This document shows, piece by piece, positions 1 to 12,454 of a stretch of 64,000 bases of DNA (positions within the stretch are counted from its first letter, which is position 1; the number at the start of each line of letters is the position of its first letter). The stretch comes from Setaria digitata (Eukaryota > Nematoda > Chromadorea > Rhabditida > Setariidae). The position numbers were made by a program, and so were the translations under genes. Below the pieces are notes generated by a model that was given only the letters and a program-made list of their open reading frames with translations, was not told the DNA's origin and did no database searches. The DNA lies in NCBI GenBank assembly GCA_003640385.1, contig RCAB01000098.1, positions 107,409-171,408 on the forward strand, in the 5' to 3' direction.

Positions 1-523
1 CAACTACATTTAGATTCTAAAATCCAATTTCGCGAAAAAAAAAATGCAAAGTAAAAAACATCCTTAGCTATAAATTCGAGTAACATCTCGACACTGGTTG
101 AAATTTTTTATTACGAGAAGCCATCATCCATTATCAAATGAAGTGTACTTTTATCAGTTGATTATCAAGGAATGCAAAATATGTACTATAAAATTATTTG
201 GATTTCATGAATTGTTGTGAATTTTGAATTTTTTTAATAAAGCATTTCTCATCAAACTTTAAAAATAAAAAAAATTTTTTCCAGCAGAAAGAAGTCAATG
301 TTTGTGTTGAAAAAAAAAGTAGTTAATGCGTTAGATTGAAGTTTCAATTTGTCATCGCAGAATTAAGGACAAAGAGTCGGAAAAAGTTAGAGACAATAAT
401 ATTTTCAATTTTTTTCGACGAAAATGAGGAGAATAATTAATTTCCGATTATTACAGGTATTTTGAAAAAGGTAAGTAATTTTGATCATCGCTTTACTCTT
501 TTTCAAACAAAAAGCAAAACTAC

Positions 524-652
524 CGGCATATTATTCAGTATCAGTATTTCTCGAAATAGTTCATTAATTAGTGAAAAAAGTTTGTACTTAATTAAGAGAT
601 GAATGAAGAATTTTAAAAAATACAAAAAATGCAAGTCAAAATTTTTATAAAT
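524..652 (-). CDS. Possible fifth exon of the left-edge gene
   Basis: A TTCAG acceptor precedes 652 and a CCG|GTAGTT donor follows 524. The 129 bases between are open for 43 codons in the phase left by the exon ending at 813. The peptide is hydrophobic and aromatic (begins IYKNFDLHFLYFLKFF). AT-rich intron sequence can look like this by chance, so the call is weak. Confidence 0.25.
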
Positions 653-812
653 CTGAACTTAAAAGATAAAAAAAGGAAAAAAACAAAAAATGGCAAATAT
701 AAGAAACATTTCTCTTTCATCTCTGTCGATTTTGATGGCATTTTTTACTGGTTGTTATAATCATAGCAAAGTGCTATAAGCATTATCAAAACTTATCAAG
801 TATCTCGCATAC

Positions 813-2238
813 CTGATAAGTTCTCTTTTTGTGATAAAGTGCTAAACGTTTGGCATAGCCTTTTTGAGGGAAAATCCCCAGTCTCGATATAACCATCTCT
901 CTAACTATTTCCTCTGATAGCAAAGGTTGTTCATGAAACAGGCATGAAACAATTGTCGTAAGAAAAAAAAAGAATTTTGAAAATTAAAACAGATCAATAT
1001 CGTGTAATATTCAACAGTAGAAAAATTAATATTTAACTTTTCAGTGACACAATTTTCAATTTTAGACTTAACTAAATAACTTACTGGTACATCGAACATA
1101 TTCAATAGCCTTTCAAGATCCAAATCTTTTTCTTCCAGAATTTGCTTGGATAACTGATTGTTACTAATTACTGATGCTATCTTGTTTTCCGGTAATCCTG
1201 AACATAATATTGTTTATATCAAGAAAATTTTTGTAAAAAAAAAAATGATGTACAATTAAGTGTAATTACACTTAAAGAATAAAAAAGGAAAATATTTCTC
1301 TATAACATTCTACGGTGATAAATTTTAACATATTGTCTTGGATAAAATTCTAATTAATTATTCAAATTAAAAGAAAAAGAAATTGATGAGAATAAATGAA
1401 AGCATAGGCAAAAGTTAACTTTGTCCTGCGATAAGTGAGGACCCGACTTCACTGCATGCACTTCCTGAAAAGCAAATAAAATTAAATAAATATCAAAATT
1501 TTATTTAGCTTTTTTTTTTCAGTTAAAACATCAACCAATCAAAATTTCTTGTTATACGGTAAGTAAAATTAGGCTGATTTATTATTTTCAACAGAATTCC
1601 TTAATTATCATAAATATGATCTTTTTTAGGAGATTGATTCAGAGTTGTAGCAAATGTCAATTTTTTTTTTTTTTTTTTTTTGCGATTTCTCGACAGTATT
1701 CCAAATTTACAACAGAATAACTTTGATTATTTTGAAATTCTTGAAATTTATTCAACAGCTGCTCGAAAAATACTTCAATGCCAAGTTTTACAATTATTGA
1801 ATCTAATTAAAATTTTCTAAAACCATAATAAAACTTTATTTTTTGCACTTGATTTTTGCACATTTCTCTTTTTTTTATAATAAATAGACATTGCCAAATA
1901 AGAGTTGCAGCCTAAAATCTTTTCCAAATTAGAAATTTTCAGTCCCCGTTATTTACTACAGCCTTGTTCTGGCACCACAGCAGATGATAAAAATTACATT
2001 TAAGAATAAACCGGAGTCAGAACCGGAAAGTGATGGCAAAATTTTTGATCAAACAATTGCAAAAAAAAAAAACTTTTTACAATAGCTATTTGCATTTAAT
2101 ACGAAATGACTGTATTGCTACCGTATGCAAATGACTGGGTGGGGAAATGGGGTGTGATCGTTGGGAACTACCAAATATCGTTGTACGGGAACTAAAAGCT
2201 CTCCGCGAATTGCCAATGAACTGAGAGGTCATATCATT
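813..2238 (-). CDS. Unrecognised multi-exon gene, 5' part (continues beyond or near the left edge)
   Basis: Four minus-strand exons chain without a phase break: 2103-2238 (ends phase 1), 1420-1464 (2+42+1 nt), 1085-1197 (2+111 nt) and 813-911 (33 codons). Donors read C|GTATTA, A|GTTAAC, CCA|GTAAGT and CAG|GTATGC. Acceptors are TTCAG in the first three and CAGAG in the last. A possible start ATG lies at 2230-2232, six bases after a CAG that could be a trans-splice acceptor. The N-terminus is rich in Ser, Arg and Thr (FIGNSRRAFSSRTTIFG). The third exon is an acidic helix-like stretch (LEEKDLDLERLLNMFDVP) and the fourth is basic (KRLALYHKKRTYQ). I do not recognise the family. Codon-like composition and phase agreement over four exons make it probably real. 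The 3' end is not seen. Confidence 0.6.
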
Positions 2239-3151
2239 CTGAAGTTCAGGGATAGTGTTAGGAATAGATTATGGCAATAAATGAAATTTTTTTTTTTTGA
2301 CACAAAAAGTTAAAAATTTTTCCAATCTTTAGAATTAATCATTGTCAGGGTCGAATAGTCCTGTAAGTAATTCAAATTTTGTAAATAAAATTGTTTTCAA
2401 TTGAAATTAAGCATAAATATTGAGCATAAGCTAAGCTAGACTATATAATTCATATTAGTTTCCTTTCTAATAAAACTTTTTTCCTCCATTTTTTCTTTTT
2501 TTTCTTTTTTTTTTTTTTTTTTTTTTGTGAGGAAGAAACAATTTTGAATGCTAGTAGTAATAGAAGAATTCCATTTTGCTTTCATAAAATAATACATTTT
2601 TTTTTTTGAAATCATAAAGTATAAATTGATAAGTAAAATTTGCTTATTCCAAAATGAGAAAAAAATTGAAAATTTTATTTCACATTTCAAAAAAAAAAAA
2701 GAGGGATATTTTAAAAGTGAGCAAAATAAAATCAATGAATGAAAATTGGAGCATCCATCCAATTGTAGAATCTAGTCGGTGACACTGTTGCAGTTAGCAC
2801 AAAAAGTCGATGCCTTTTTTTCTTGTTTCAGAATGAGTTATTGACAAAGCTGTTAAATGCAAAACTAAAATTGAAAAAAAAAAATAAATAAAATTAAAAT
2901 AAAAAAAAAAGAAATATTTAAAAGATAAAAAAATTTCGAATAAAAAACATTGCAAAATGGTTTTGCTAAAATTTATACAGTATACCACCGTTGATGATAA
3001 TGATAATGATTAGAATGGTGATAGTGATACGAATAATGATAGTCGTGCAAGTGCTGATTAACGACTACCGCTGCTGCATTACAAATGAACCTTACGATAT
3101 ATGTCCCGCCTGATTGATGATGGATAGGAAATAGTTTTTTTTTTTTTTTTT

Positions 3152-3559
3152 TTGAAAGTTTATGATGATAATGGTTTTTTAGAAGGTCAATCAAATAAGG
3201 GGTTGGAAAAATCAATCTACCCTATAACTAGAATCTTAAAAGGGCGTAAGTCGGGTCGGCCGGGTAGACAGAAGGAGGAGAAAGTGGTCCACAAAACAAG
3301 TCTAAATGCTATTTGCAAACGGTTCAATTCTTCCATGTTTCTAAACCAAAAACAAAAAAAAAAAAAGAAAGAGACAAAAGTAAAATTTTTTTTTCTTTTG
3401 TTTTTCATGCAGTTTATTCATGTTTCTATTACTATTTGTAGTATTATAATGATTAATATCATTTTCGTCTGTTTATTTTACGTAGAATTAGAAATCACGT
3501 ATATCCAAAGTATTGCTTCACGTAATGAAGAAATGTATGAATTAGTAGCGAATAATTAA
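3152..3559 (+). other. Open frame of 135 codons without ATG, doubtful
   Basis: The frame opens at a TTG inside a poly-T tract and runs to a TAA. The first part (about residues 3-31, including YDDNGFLEGQSNKGLEK) is protein-like and is followed by a consensus donor, GGGC|GTAAGT, at 3246. The rest includes a poly-Lys run and a hydrophobic segment that could span a membrane. It may hold one true plus-strand exon (about 3158-3245), or be chance. I recognise no family. Confidence 0.2.
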
Positions 3560-3730
3560 TATTCCATAGGAAAAGAAGAAAAAGAAGAGAGAGAGAGAGA
3601 GAGTTTGCTTATATTACTTAGAATTAGAAATTTTCGCGTATTGACGTGTTTCAAAAGTATTGCTTCACGTAATGAAGAAATGAATGCAATAGTAACGAAT
3701 AATTAATATTTTTTAGGGAAAGAAGAAAAG
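3483..3730 (+). repeat. 147-bp direct duplication
   Basis: The word TATTGCTTCACGTAATGAAG occurs at 3511 and again at 3658, and surrounding sequence matches (TTAGAATTAGAAAT before, AATAATTAATATT after). The copies differ at several positions and are separated by a short GA tract. Both keep the same short reading frame to a TAA (SIASRNEEM..., ending VANN or VTNN). Confidence 0.85.
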
Positions 3731-4639
3731 AATTGGAAAAATTAAGAATATTTTTTAGAAATCAGTGGAGAAGCATTTCATCAGAACATTCTTTTTTGGT
3801 TGTCTAATAATACATGGTAAGCAAATGTGAAGTTTTGAATTTGCAGGAAATAATTAAATTACAAAAATTGGAATTGCTGAAATGGATTATTTAGGATTAG
3901 AAAATAAATTAGCTCCAAAACACGAGAATGATACAACTGTAAATAAAATGCTCATTTCATGTAGCTTGAGTCACACTCGAAATCTGATAATCTTATCAGT
4001 TTGTTTGGAAAGCTGCCACGTTATTTTGGATAAATATGATCAAGAAAACTACATAAATTAGCATATGCTGATAATTCCATAGATCTTATCATGATTTATA
4101 TATCCAAATTTTTCCTTTCTTTTTCAGTCTTAGGTGAAATTAAACAAAGGCATTGATATCCATTGATACTGTGATCTTGGCTGTTTCAGAATGTATTACG
4201 TGACCTGGTTTTGAATGTGACAGATATTGCTTCAATTTTGAAATGCTCAAAAATTTAGGTAGTGAGATTGAGATCATGACTAAGGTAATAATACTTAAGT
4301 GATTTTCTTCATAACAGTTCTTGTCTATTTTCGCTACACTTCGCAAGAATGATACTGTATTCTTGACAGTATCTTAATGGGCTATGCTCGAAATGTATTA
4401 CTGTTATCATTATGTTCTAAAAGCTAATTACATGACTGTACAATTATCAACTCATAAAACTTTCTAATTAATAAGATTAGTAAAGGAGACGATTAATTAA
4501 TATTTTTTATTCCTGTCAATTGTGGTCTTACAGAAGGATAAGTTATTGGACGTTTAAGTCTTAGTTTCATTTCAAAATGATAAAACATTCCGATGCAAAA
4601 GACGAATTTATTGTAGTAAACAGTCATAAGCCGAAAAGA

Positions 4640-4832
4640 CAATAAGCTAAGTTATCATCATCTACTAGTTTCTAAAAAGCCAAATTGTCTTCATCAACTG
4701 TCTAAGTTGTCATCACGTACTAGCTTTCTAAAAAGTTAAATTCCCTTCATGTACCGACTTTCTGAAAAGTCAGGCTATCTTCACCAACTAGCTAGCTTTC
4801 TAACCTGGATCTTTATCTACCAGCTTCCCGAT
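4640..4832. repeat. Degenerate minisatellite
   Basis: Irregular units of about 28-56 bp share TTTCTRAAAAG, CTTCATCAACT and TACTAGC words. Four or five diverged copies are visible. No coding potential is evident. Confidence 0.6.
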
Positions 4833-7800
4833 ACATAAATAATTAGAATTAATTGACTCACATGTTTTCAAAATCGCTGCATGAAATTAAATATTACTAA
4901 GAAATTAACATCTGCATTCTTCTCCAGAAACACATGCTTAACAAATATCTATCCATAAATCATTTTTTTTTTTTTACAAATATAACCTTTAAATTTAGTT
5001 CAGCATAGCTTCTTTAATGAATTTATGAAGCAAATTTGTTTGTTTAAAATCGCAGATAATTTAAAAAAAAAAAAAGCTGATAAATAATATCAAAGATAAC
5101 CGATAAAATAATTTATTACTTTTGCAATAACTAACAAATGAAAATGGATGCTTAAGTTATTATTAACTTAGGGAATAAATCATAAAGTATTAAATTGTTT
5201 AAATCTAAGAATTGTAACATAAAATAACATAATTGAAAGATTTGAATAACTCAAAGAAATTAAAAATGTATTTCCGACACTTACTTCTATTTCGTCTCTT
5301 CATACTTATGTAGTAGTTAACTCTATAAGACTGCTACAAATTTATACTTAGAATGTTATGCATTCGTCTAGAGTAAAAAATCTAGACTTACTCAGAATAG
5401 GCTTTTTTTTTTCACAATAATTCAGATAATATTAGCATTATAAAAAAAAAAAAGCATTAATAGGAATAAATTAAATAGTTATATTTCATTCCAAAAGACT
5501 GATAAAGTGAGAAGTGAAATGCTGGATGAATGTTTATCATCATGTTGTTATTATTCATACAATTTTCATCCTTTTGAATTGATTGAAATTTAATTTTTTT
5601 GCAAATAAGACGATTGCTTTTTACCTAAATTCCATATTTAGTAAAATAATTTATTGAGTCAAATTGCTCATCCCTGTGCTATTATTATTTTGTCACTAAT
5701 TTTAAATATATATGAAATCTACTTTAGCAAAACTTTTCCAAGATGCTTGTAGCAAAGATTCATCATACTTACTTATGCATTAACATATTTTTATGGATTA
5801 ATTTAGACATTCGGATAGTTCTACGGCAGTTAGCATTTTTATAAACATGAATTTGAAGTTTCGCCGGTGCCCAATTTCAATTTAGTCTAATTACAGTTAA
5901 ACCAATTAGTAATATTTCATTGTCTCGAATTATTAAAAGCCATATGTGTTATAGTACGGAAGCATACAAAATTTGATGATTGAACCATTTTATGATCAAA
6001 TAAGAAAAATTTTTACAAGACAACCTTTCAAATATTTCCTGCTACCGTAATCCAAGATTTTAAAACAATTTTGTCTTTCCTCTCTTTTTTTTTCCTGCTT
6101 ATTTGTTTTATTTTTGCAAAATTTCAAAGTATTTCAAAACATTGGAATTGTTTCATTTCAAAAAAAGTTTAATGAATACTTTTGAGCAATGTATCTTTGG
6201 AACATCAAAGGAAGAAAGCTCATAATTTTTGACTTTTTAAATGGTATTCGAAAAATGAAATTTTCAGAAAAAAAAAAAAAGCAATGACCGTAATGAAACG
6301 ATGAAACAGAGGGAAACGAAATTTTTTTCCTCTTATGATATATTGAAACAAAAAGGTTTTTCCTTTTTTTTTTTGTTTTTTGATTTCATTTCATTATTTG
6401 TTTATTTATTTATTTTGGTTATTTTTTTTAAAAAAAAAACAGTAAAGAAAATAAAATGCAAGCAAAAATTTGCTACCGGAAGGCGAAAAAAAGGAAAATT
6501 TGAAGTGAAAAGAGTAATAATAATAAGGAAAAAAAGACGTGACATTTTTTTAAAAAAAAAATAGGGAAATTTTTCGTTTTCATTTTTGTCTTATCCAAAT
6601 GAAAAATAAATTCTATAAATTGAAATCAAAAATTACATATGTATATGCTCAAAAAGAAGGAAAAAAGAAACAATAGAAAGTATAATTTTTACATTTTTTT
6701 TTTTTTTTTTTGCAAGAAAAAAAAGAATGCACAGTAAGTTTAGCTTAACAAATTAGCAAAATTCAAATTAGTCAAGTTAGTGGTAAACTGTAATTTGAAT
6801 TATTCAAGCTGTTCAAATTCGATACTCTCATTGTTTATCGATAAGATAAGATTTTTGAATTTGCAAGAAAGATTAAAAGGTCAAGTGATATATTTCAGGA
6901 AATGAGTTTTGCAAATTTTTCAAAATATTACATTTGTATTTGCTAACAAAGCACAATATAACACTTGAATTGGGCATATTGCATATTCTTTGAAGTTAGA
7001 ATAAATTCACGTAACGTAACATACTAATTGATTCTCAAGACTAAAGTCTAAACGTAAAGTACTTAAAATTCATCTTTTATTGACGGATGCATTTTTGTTC
7101 TGTAAACTAAATGTCAATAAAAAATTTTCACAGATACCATTTTTGGGAAATCGGACACGTCAGTAACGTGAACTCAACAATGAGGCTGAAGAGGTTGCAA
7201 TTCTGCAATGCTTATTTGATTATCGTTTTGCGCTAATATTTATGAAAATTGTAGTAAGCTTTTGTAATATGGTTCATGATAATTATGATAAAATATGATA
7301 AGCCCAATGATTTCTCTCAATTCTGTCTTTTAAATGTGTTCTAAAAAAATTTTGTAAATCATAGGAAAATGACGGAAAATAGCAAACCTTCTGGTTTTTT
7401 TAATGGAAATTGTTTCGGTGAGTCAAGCGAATCGTCCATTGCCTAAAGTTAGTAAATTAATGAACTTAATTGAAACTATGGTTATTTTAGCAATAACGGT
7501 AGCTTGAAATGAATTAATTTTATAAAGAAGGAAAAAATAGCTCAATTAATTAAAAAAAAAAAGCTCAATTAAATAGCTCAATTAATTATCTCATAGCTTC
7601 AAGTTGACTCAATAAATCGAGCCATTCCAGTTCAGTCAATATCAATGTTTTAAGAACAGGAAGTTACCTGCTTTCTTATCAGTCGTATGAAGTTAAGTAT
7701 CTGTTCTAGTATATTTATCATCTAATCCTCGTCTCAAGCTTGCTCTAATAAAATTATTTGTTAGTCACTTTTTTTGGAAAGTTTCATTCCCACTCTCTGT

Positions 7801-7865
7801 CAATGCAAATGCATCGGTGATAAATCACAGAGGTCACCAAAGCCAGAATTACTTGGACCATATTA

Positions 7866-8583
7866 GCCTCTGAAAGAGATCACTGTCTAAACTAATTAGT
7901 TTTCCAGCTAATGATAATTTAGAACGATGTGAAACACATCACTGACTAGTCAGTTGATTAGAATTAAAACTGAAATGAAACATTCAGCTTATTGTACCAT
8001 AAATATACATAATACAGTAAGTATCCTTGCTTCATACCTGAAGTATATGCTTAATTCTTTTCTTCTAAAATACGCCTGCCTTCTAAAGAAGTTAGATTGG
8101 TAGTGTGCACACACTAAAATATTCATGAAGACGTGGAACAAATCACCAAGTAATTGTTGAATGAACAGAACTACCGATTTTGGCCAATAATTCATTAACG
8201 AAATATTCAGAATAGAACTAGCTTCTACTAGCAATGTCAAAAACTTGACTTAGGTCTTTCTTGCTGATAGCATCATCAAGTGATGAAGTTAACTTATACT
8301 GACCAGACAATTTCTAATTTCTCGATTACAAATGCACTGAAGATGAACAGTAGCCACTGATGATCAACAATCTGACAGCTATCTAATAATTAGCCAAACT
8401 TACAGAAATGCTAATATCGAAGAGGAAGGATTCAGTCAGCGACGGTTGCAACAATTCGATGTCCAGTATGAGAGTTGATTCAACAACAGAATTATTACTA
8501 CAATTACTACTGGATGCTATCTTATCATAGCATATTACTGGTGCTGCACGTTGAGATGTCTGATTGCAAAGCATAAGTGCCAT
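7866..8583 (-). CDS. Candidate small gene, two or three exons, unrecognised
   Basis: An ATG at 8581-8583 opens 60 codons ending at a strong donor, TCT|GTAAGT, at 8404. The peptide is Ser-rich and acidic towards the end (SLTESFLFDISIS). The next open block, 8038-8243, joins in phase after a weak CAAG acceptor and ends at CAG|GTATGA. It encodes a partly hydrophobic peptide (SVVLFIQQLLGDLFHVFMN) with a basic end (FRRQAYFRRKEL). A CTCTTTCAG acceptor near 7871 would then add one residue and a TAA. I know no related family. The weak middle acceptor and lack of homology keep this tentative. Confidence 0.28.
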
Positions 8584-8744
8584 CAAATATTTCCCTTAAC
8601 TTTTAATCATTTGTATGGCTCCTGAAAAATTTTCTCATTAATTAAATGAAGCGTAAATTTTTTAATTCAAATTCGCACTATTCATCCAAGTAAATCAATC
8701 CGATCAGTATTATTGCTTCTTATATATTTATTTATTTATATCCT

Positions 8745-8847
8745 TTATTATTATTATTATTATTATTATCATTATTATTATTATTGTTATTATTATTATC
8801 ATTATTATTATTATTATTGTTATTATTATTATTATCGTTATTATTAT
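8745..8847. repeat. (TTA)n microsatellite
   Basis: About 34 near-perfect TTA units with occasional TTG, ATC and TCG interruptions. It creates a spurious Tyr-rich reading frame on the plus strand. Confidence 0.95.
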
Positions 8848-11800
8848 GCAAAATATTGCTATTTATTTAATTCGTTTTTTATCTATTATGTGTTTATCTT
8901 TTGTTTATTCATTCGTTTAATATATATATATTAAACATATATTGTATATATATATATACATTTGCTGTGTTTAAGATTATTATTAATCGTTACTGTAGCT
9001 ATTATTATTAGAATTAATTATTAGTGTTACTGGTACCATTACTATGATTTTAGAGCAAGCGAGGAGCAAGCAATATTTCTGATTGAGGAAATAAAGATTT
9101 TTTGTTTTTTTATTGTAATGCTAAAGAAAATCAGAGAAAAATTTCACAAATGTAAGAATCTCAAAACGTGTTGTAACTAATTAAACAAATCATTTAATTA
9201 TCAATTTGCTAAGTAGGGAGCAATTAATTGGGGTACTTAATAAATTAATATGAAATGTGAGTTTATGCAGAATTTTTTTAGATCTTTTCTATGAATTCAG
9301 TTGTATTTTATCCTCTTAAAAGCGAATGCCAACTTTCAAATGATCATTTTCATTCATTTACTGATTAACTCATTATCACTGCTGACGATTAATTATGCTA
9401 ATTTTACAATAAATAAGAAAACTATTGCGATTTTTCTTTTTGAATTTCATGATAAGCACCAAGGAAAAATATTTTAATAGCTACTAATGTCAAATGAACA
9501 TATTAATTTAATTTATTAATGACCAGTAGATAGATAGAGAACGAAAAAATTGATTTGCTATTTAAGCAAATTTGTTAATAAGTCACATTTCCGATTTAGT
9601 AATTTGCAAAGAGACTTTCACTGATAAAAAAATAATGATAAAATAAAGAAAAGCAAGGAAAGGTAGTAGTAGTAGTGTTCATCTGTTGATCTTATTACAA
9701 CTAAATAATCCATCCCGACCTTTCTGAATCTTAACAGTCTTCATACCTTGTATTTTTTATTTTTAAGCCTAGAATAGCCAAGTCTTTACTTTAATCGTTC
9801 GACCCAAAAAGCGACGCAAAACCTTCATGCCAATTATATGGCTAATTTAGTGTTGAACTAATGATTTATTCGATTAATTTAATATTGCATTTTGCTAGAG
9901 TACTCAGAAACATCCATAAAAACTCGCCACGGAATCTGACTGTAGCTGAAGATCAATCCAGAACAATTAAAAAAAAAAGAGAAGAGTTAGTTCTGCTACT
10001 GTTTTTTAATTGAGCATTAATGCAACTCATTAAATATTTGTTTCTATTGTAGCATTCTTTCAAATGTTTACATATTTTTTAAAAAAAAAAGGAAAAAAAA
10101 AACAAAATTTAAATCTTTACTTTATTTAAAAAGAAAATTATAAACCGGCGAATATCATTCTATTTGTGGTTAAATTGCATGAAAAAAAAATTTCTTCAAA
10201 TTAAATAATAGGAGGGAAAATTCATTGTTTTTTAAAATACATTATCATATTATCAATTTCCATTACCGATTTAAATTATTTAAAGAATTCTAATCTTTCA
10301 TTTTCAAAGTAAAAAATTTATAATAGGAGCTATGTTGAGCATTTAAAATAATTCAATTTCGATTTCCTAAAAAAATTAAATTGAATTAAAATTTTTTACT
10401 TTTTTTTTTTTAACAATACGTTTTGCTGGAATACGCCATAAGAATCCATGAAGGCTTAACATATTGAGATGTGATATGTGTTTAGAAATTTTCGAAAATA
10501 AAAAAAAAAAAATTGCTTTGTGAATTTCCATTTTTTATTGGCCTAAGAGACCAAAAAAAAAAGAAAAAAAAAAAAATGTGAGCTAAGAGTTTTGTCTCTC
10601 TTCTTTTCATTGGTGATGAGAAGATAAAATAAGATCTTATAACATTTTGGATCACATACGAAATATTTAATTTTATACCTTCATCATTTCATTTTAAAAA
10701 TTTTGTCAACCTTTCGAAGTGACAACTCCAATGAACATCGATCGAACGAAGAATTTACCGGTTAGACATACTGCCTAATCCTTGATATTAACTTTCTAGA
10801 ATTTTTGTCCTAAAATTGCTAAACTTAATAAATCCTGCATTTCTGTAATCATTAGTTATTTGTACAGCAAGTTTTCGTGGAAAAAAAAAAACAGAAATTT
10901 TTCTTGCAATCAAAATTTAGTTTAAACTTTAACTAAAATCTTTATTGAAAGAAAAATTAACTCTACGTAAAACAGGGAAACTTTTTTTTTTTTTTTTTCT
11001 TTTTGAGGAGTATCTGTAAATGTCAGTCATCTGGCTCTTATTCCTAATTCTTTAATTAATGAGGAAGAAAGCCGCGAATAATAATCTAATGTCTCTAACT
11101 TTTTTTCTTTTTGTTTTTACACTTAATATGATAAATTAGATATAGCCAAGGACCTATCCAACAACTTCCTCTTTTATTTTTTGCATCCTTTTCTTTTTCT
11201 ATTTTCTTTGTTTTAATTAATGAGGATGAAACCCGTGGATAATTTGAGGGGTTGCTTTTTTTTTTTTTTTTTTCGCCTCTCCCAACCCTCATATTATGTA
11301 TGTATACAAAATTAATTAACCATTCTTAGAGAAGTTTAACCTTTTGTTGAGAAAAGACGATATTTTTCCAGCCCATTCAGCAGTTAATATCATACCACAC
11401 CGTTCATAATATAGCTCCATTTTTATGAATCTATGCCCATTTTATCTCATTTAAAAAGAATTTTCTTTTCATCAGAATTGTAATGAATTTAATTTTCAGT
11501 TTTTTTTTTCGCGAAAGATTAATTAATTTATAATATGGTAATTTGAAGCGTTTCTTTTAGATATAATATGTTACTTAAATGATTACATTATTGAAGGTCT
11601 AATTGAAAGTGAGCTTTGAAAAGTTGTAAAAAAGAGAGATGTGAGGAGAAACATGAAGAAGATAATATGAAGACCTGAGAAATATTTTAAATTTTTACTC
11701 AATTCTTTGTGAAAAAAAAACAAAAAAAAACTTCATTGAAGAAAAAGTTTGTGATTAGGAATGTTAGGCATTGCTGATAAAAAGTGTCATTTTTACAAAG

Positions 11801-12398
11801 TAAGTTTGAACTATTTTCTCGAGAAGGAAATAACTTTTCTTAATATTAAAAAGAATGACAAAAGATTGAAAAGGAATGTAAAATATTTTTGTTAAAAAAA
11901 AAAAAAAGAAATACAATTATGCTAACAGTTATCAGCAAACATCTTAATCTAATATAATCGACTAATTGCGCAACCGCGTAAATATATCTAACCATGCTAA
12001 TTTTGAGAGCAATTAATATAATCTATTTTTCAGTCTAATTATTAGGAAGATCAAAATAAAAGAAAAGCTTTCAAGAGGCACTTTTCAAGCTTGAGACTAT
12101 CTAGGCAAGTAGCCAATTGGTTTATTCAGCTGAATGTAAGTATTGTAAATGAAAGAATCATTCTAGAAACTTTTTTTGTTTGTAGAACAATGCTTTATAC
12201 TTTATCCATCTATTCGCTCACAAATCGTTTTTTGCATGGATAGATATACGGATGAATATCCTTCTGCTACGCTTAATTAACGAACTTCACGCTTAAATAA
12301 ACCATCTTTTTAATCCCTCTTAAAACTGAAAGTAAACGTCGTACATATCCTTGAGGACATCATCAGCCACTGATTATTATAATCATTACCATTAATTA

Positions 12399-12454
12399 CT
12401 GCTACTACTACTGCTACTGCTACTGCTGCTGCTACTGCTACTGCTACTGCTACT
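12399..12454. repeat. (CTR)n trinucleotide microsatellite
   Basis: Alternating CTA and CTG triplets, about 18 units. On the minus strand it reads as an Ala-Val or Ser run with no supported exon around it. Confidence 0.9.

Larger units (their letters stand above)
2239..7864. other. Intergenic stretch, no supported gene
   Basis: AT-rich DNA with long poly-A and poly-T runs and many TGATAA/TTATCA words. It holds a 147-bp direct duplication near 3.5 kb and a degenerate repeat cluster near 4.7 kb, both listed separately. Nothing else resembles an exon flanked by convincing splice sites. Confidence 0.5.

Noticed and set aside
2436..2988. Minus-strand frames with poly-Lys and poly-Phe
   Set aside because: Homopolymer-driven frames; no start or splice context.
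8713..8934. Tyr-rich plus-strand frame of 73 codons
   Set aside because: Translation of the (TTA)n microsatellite.
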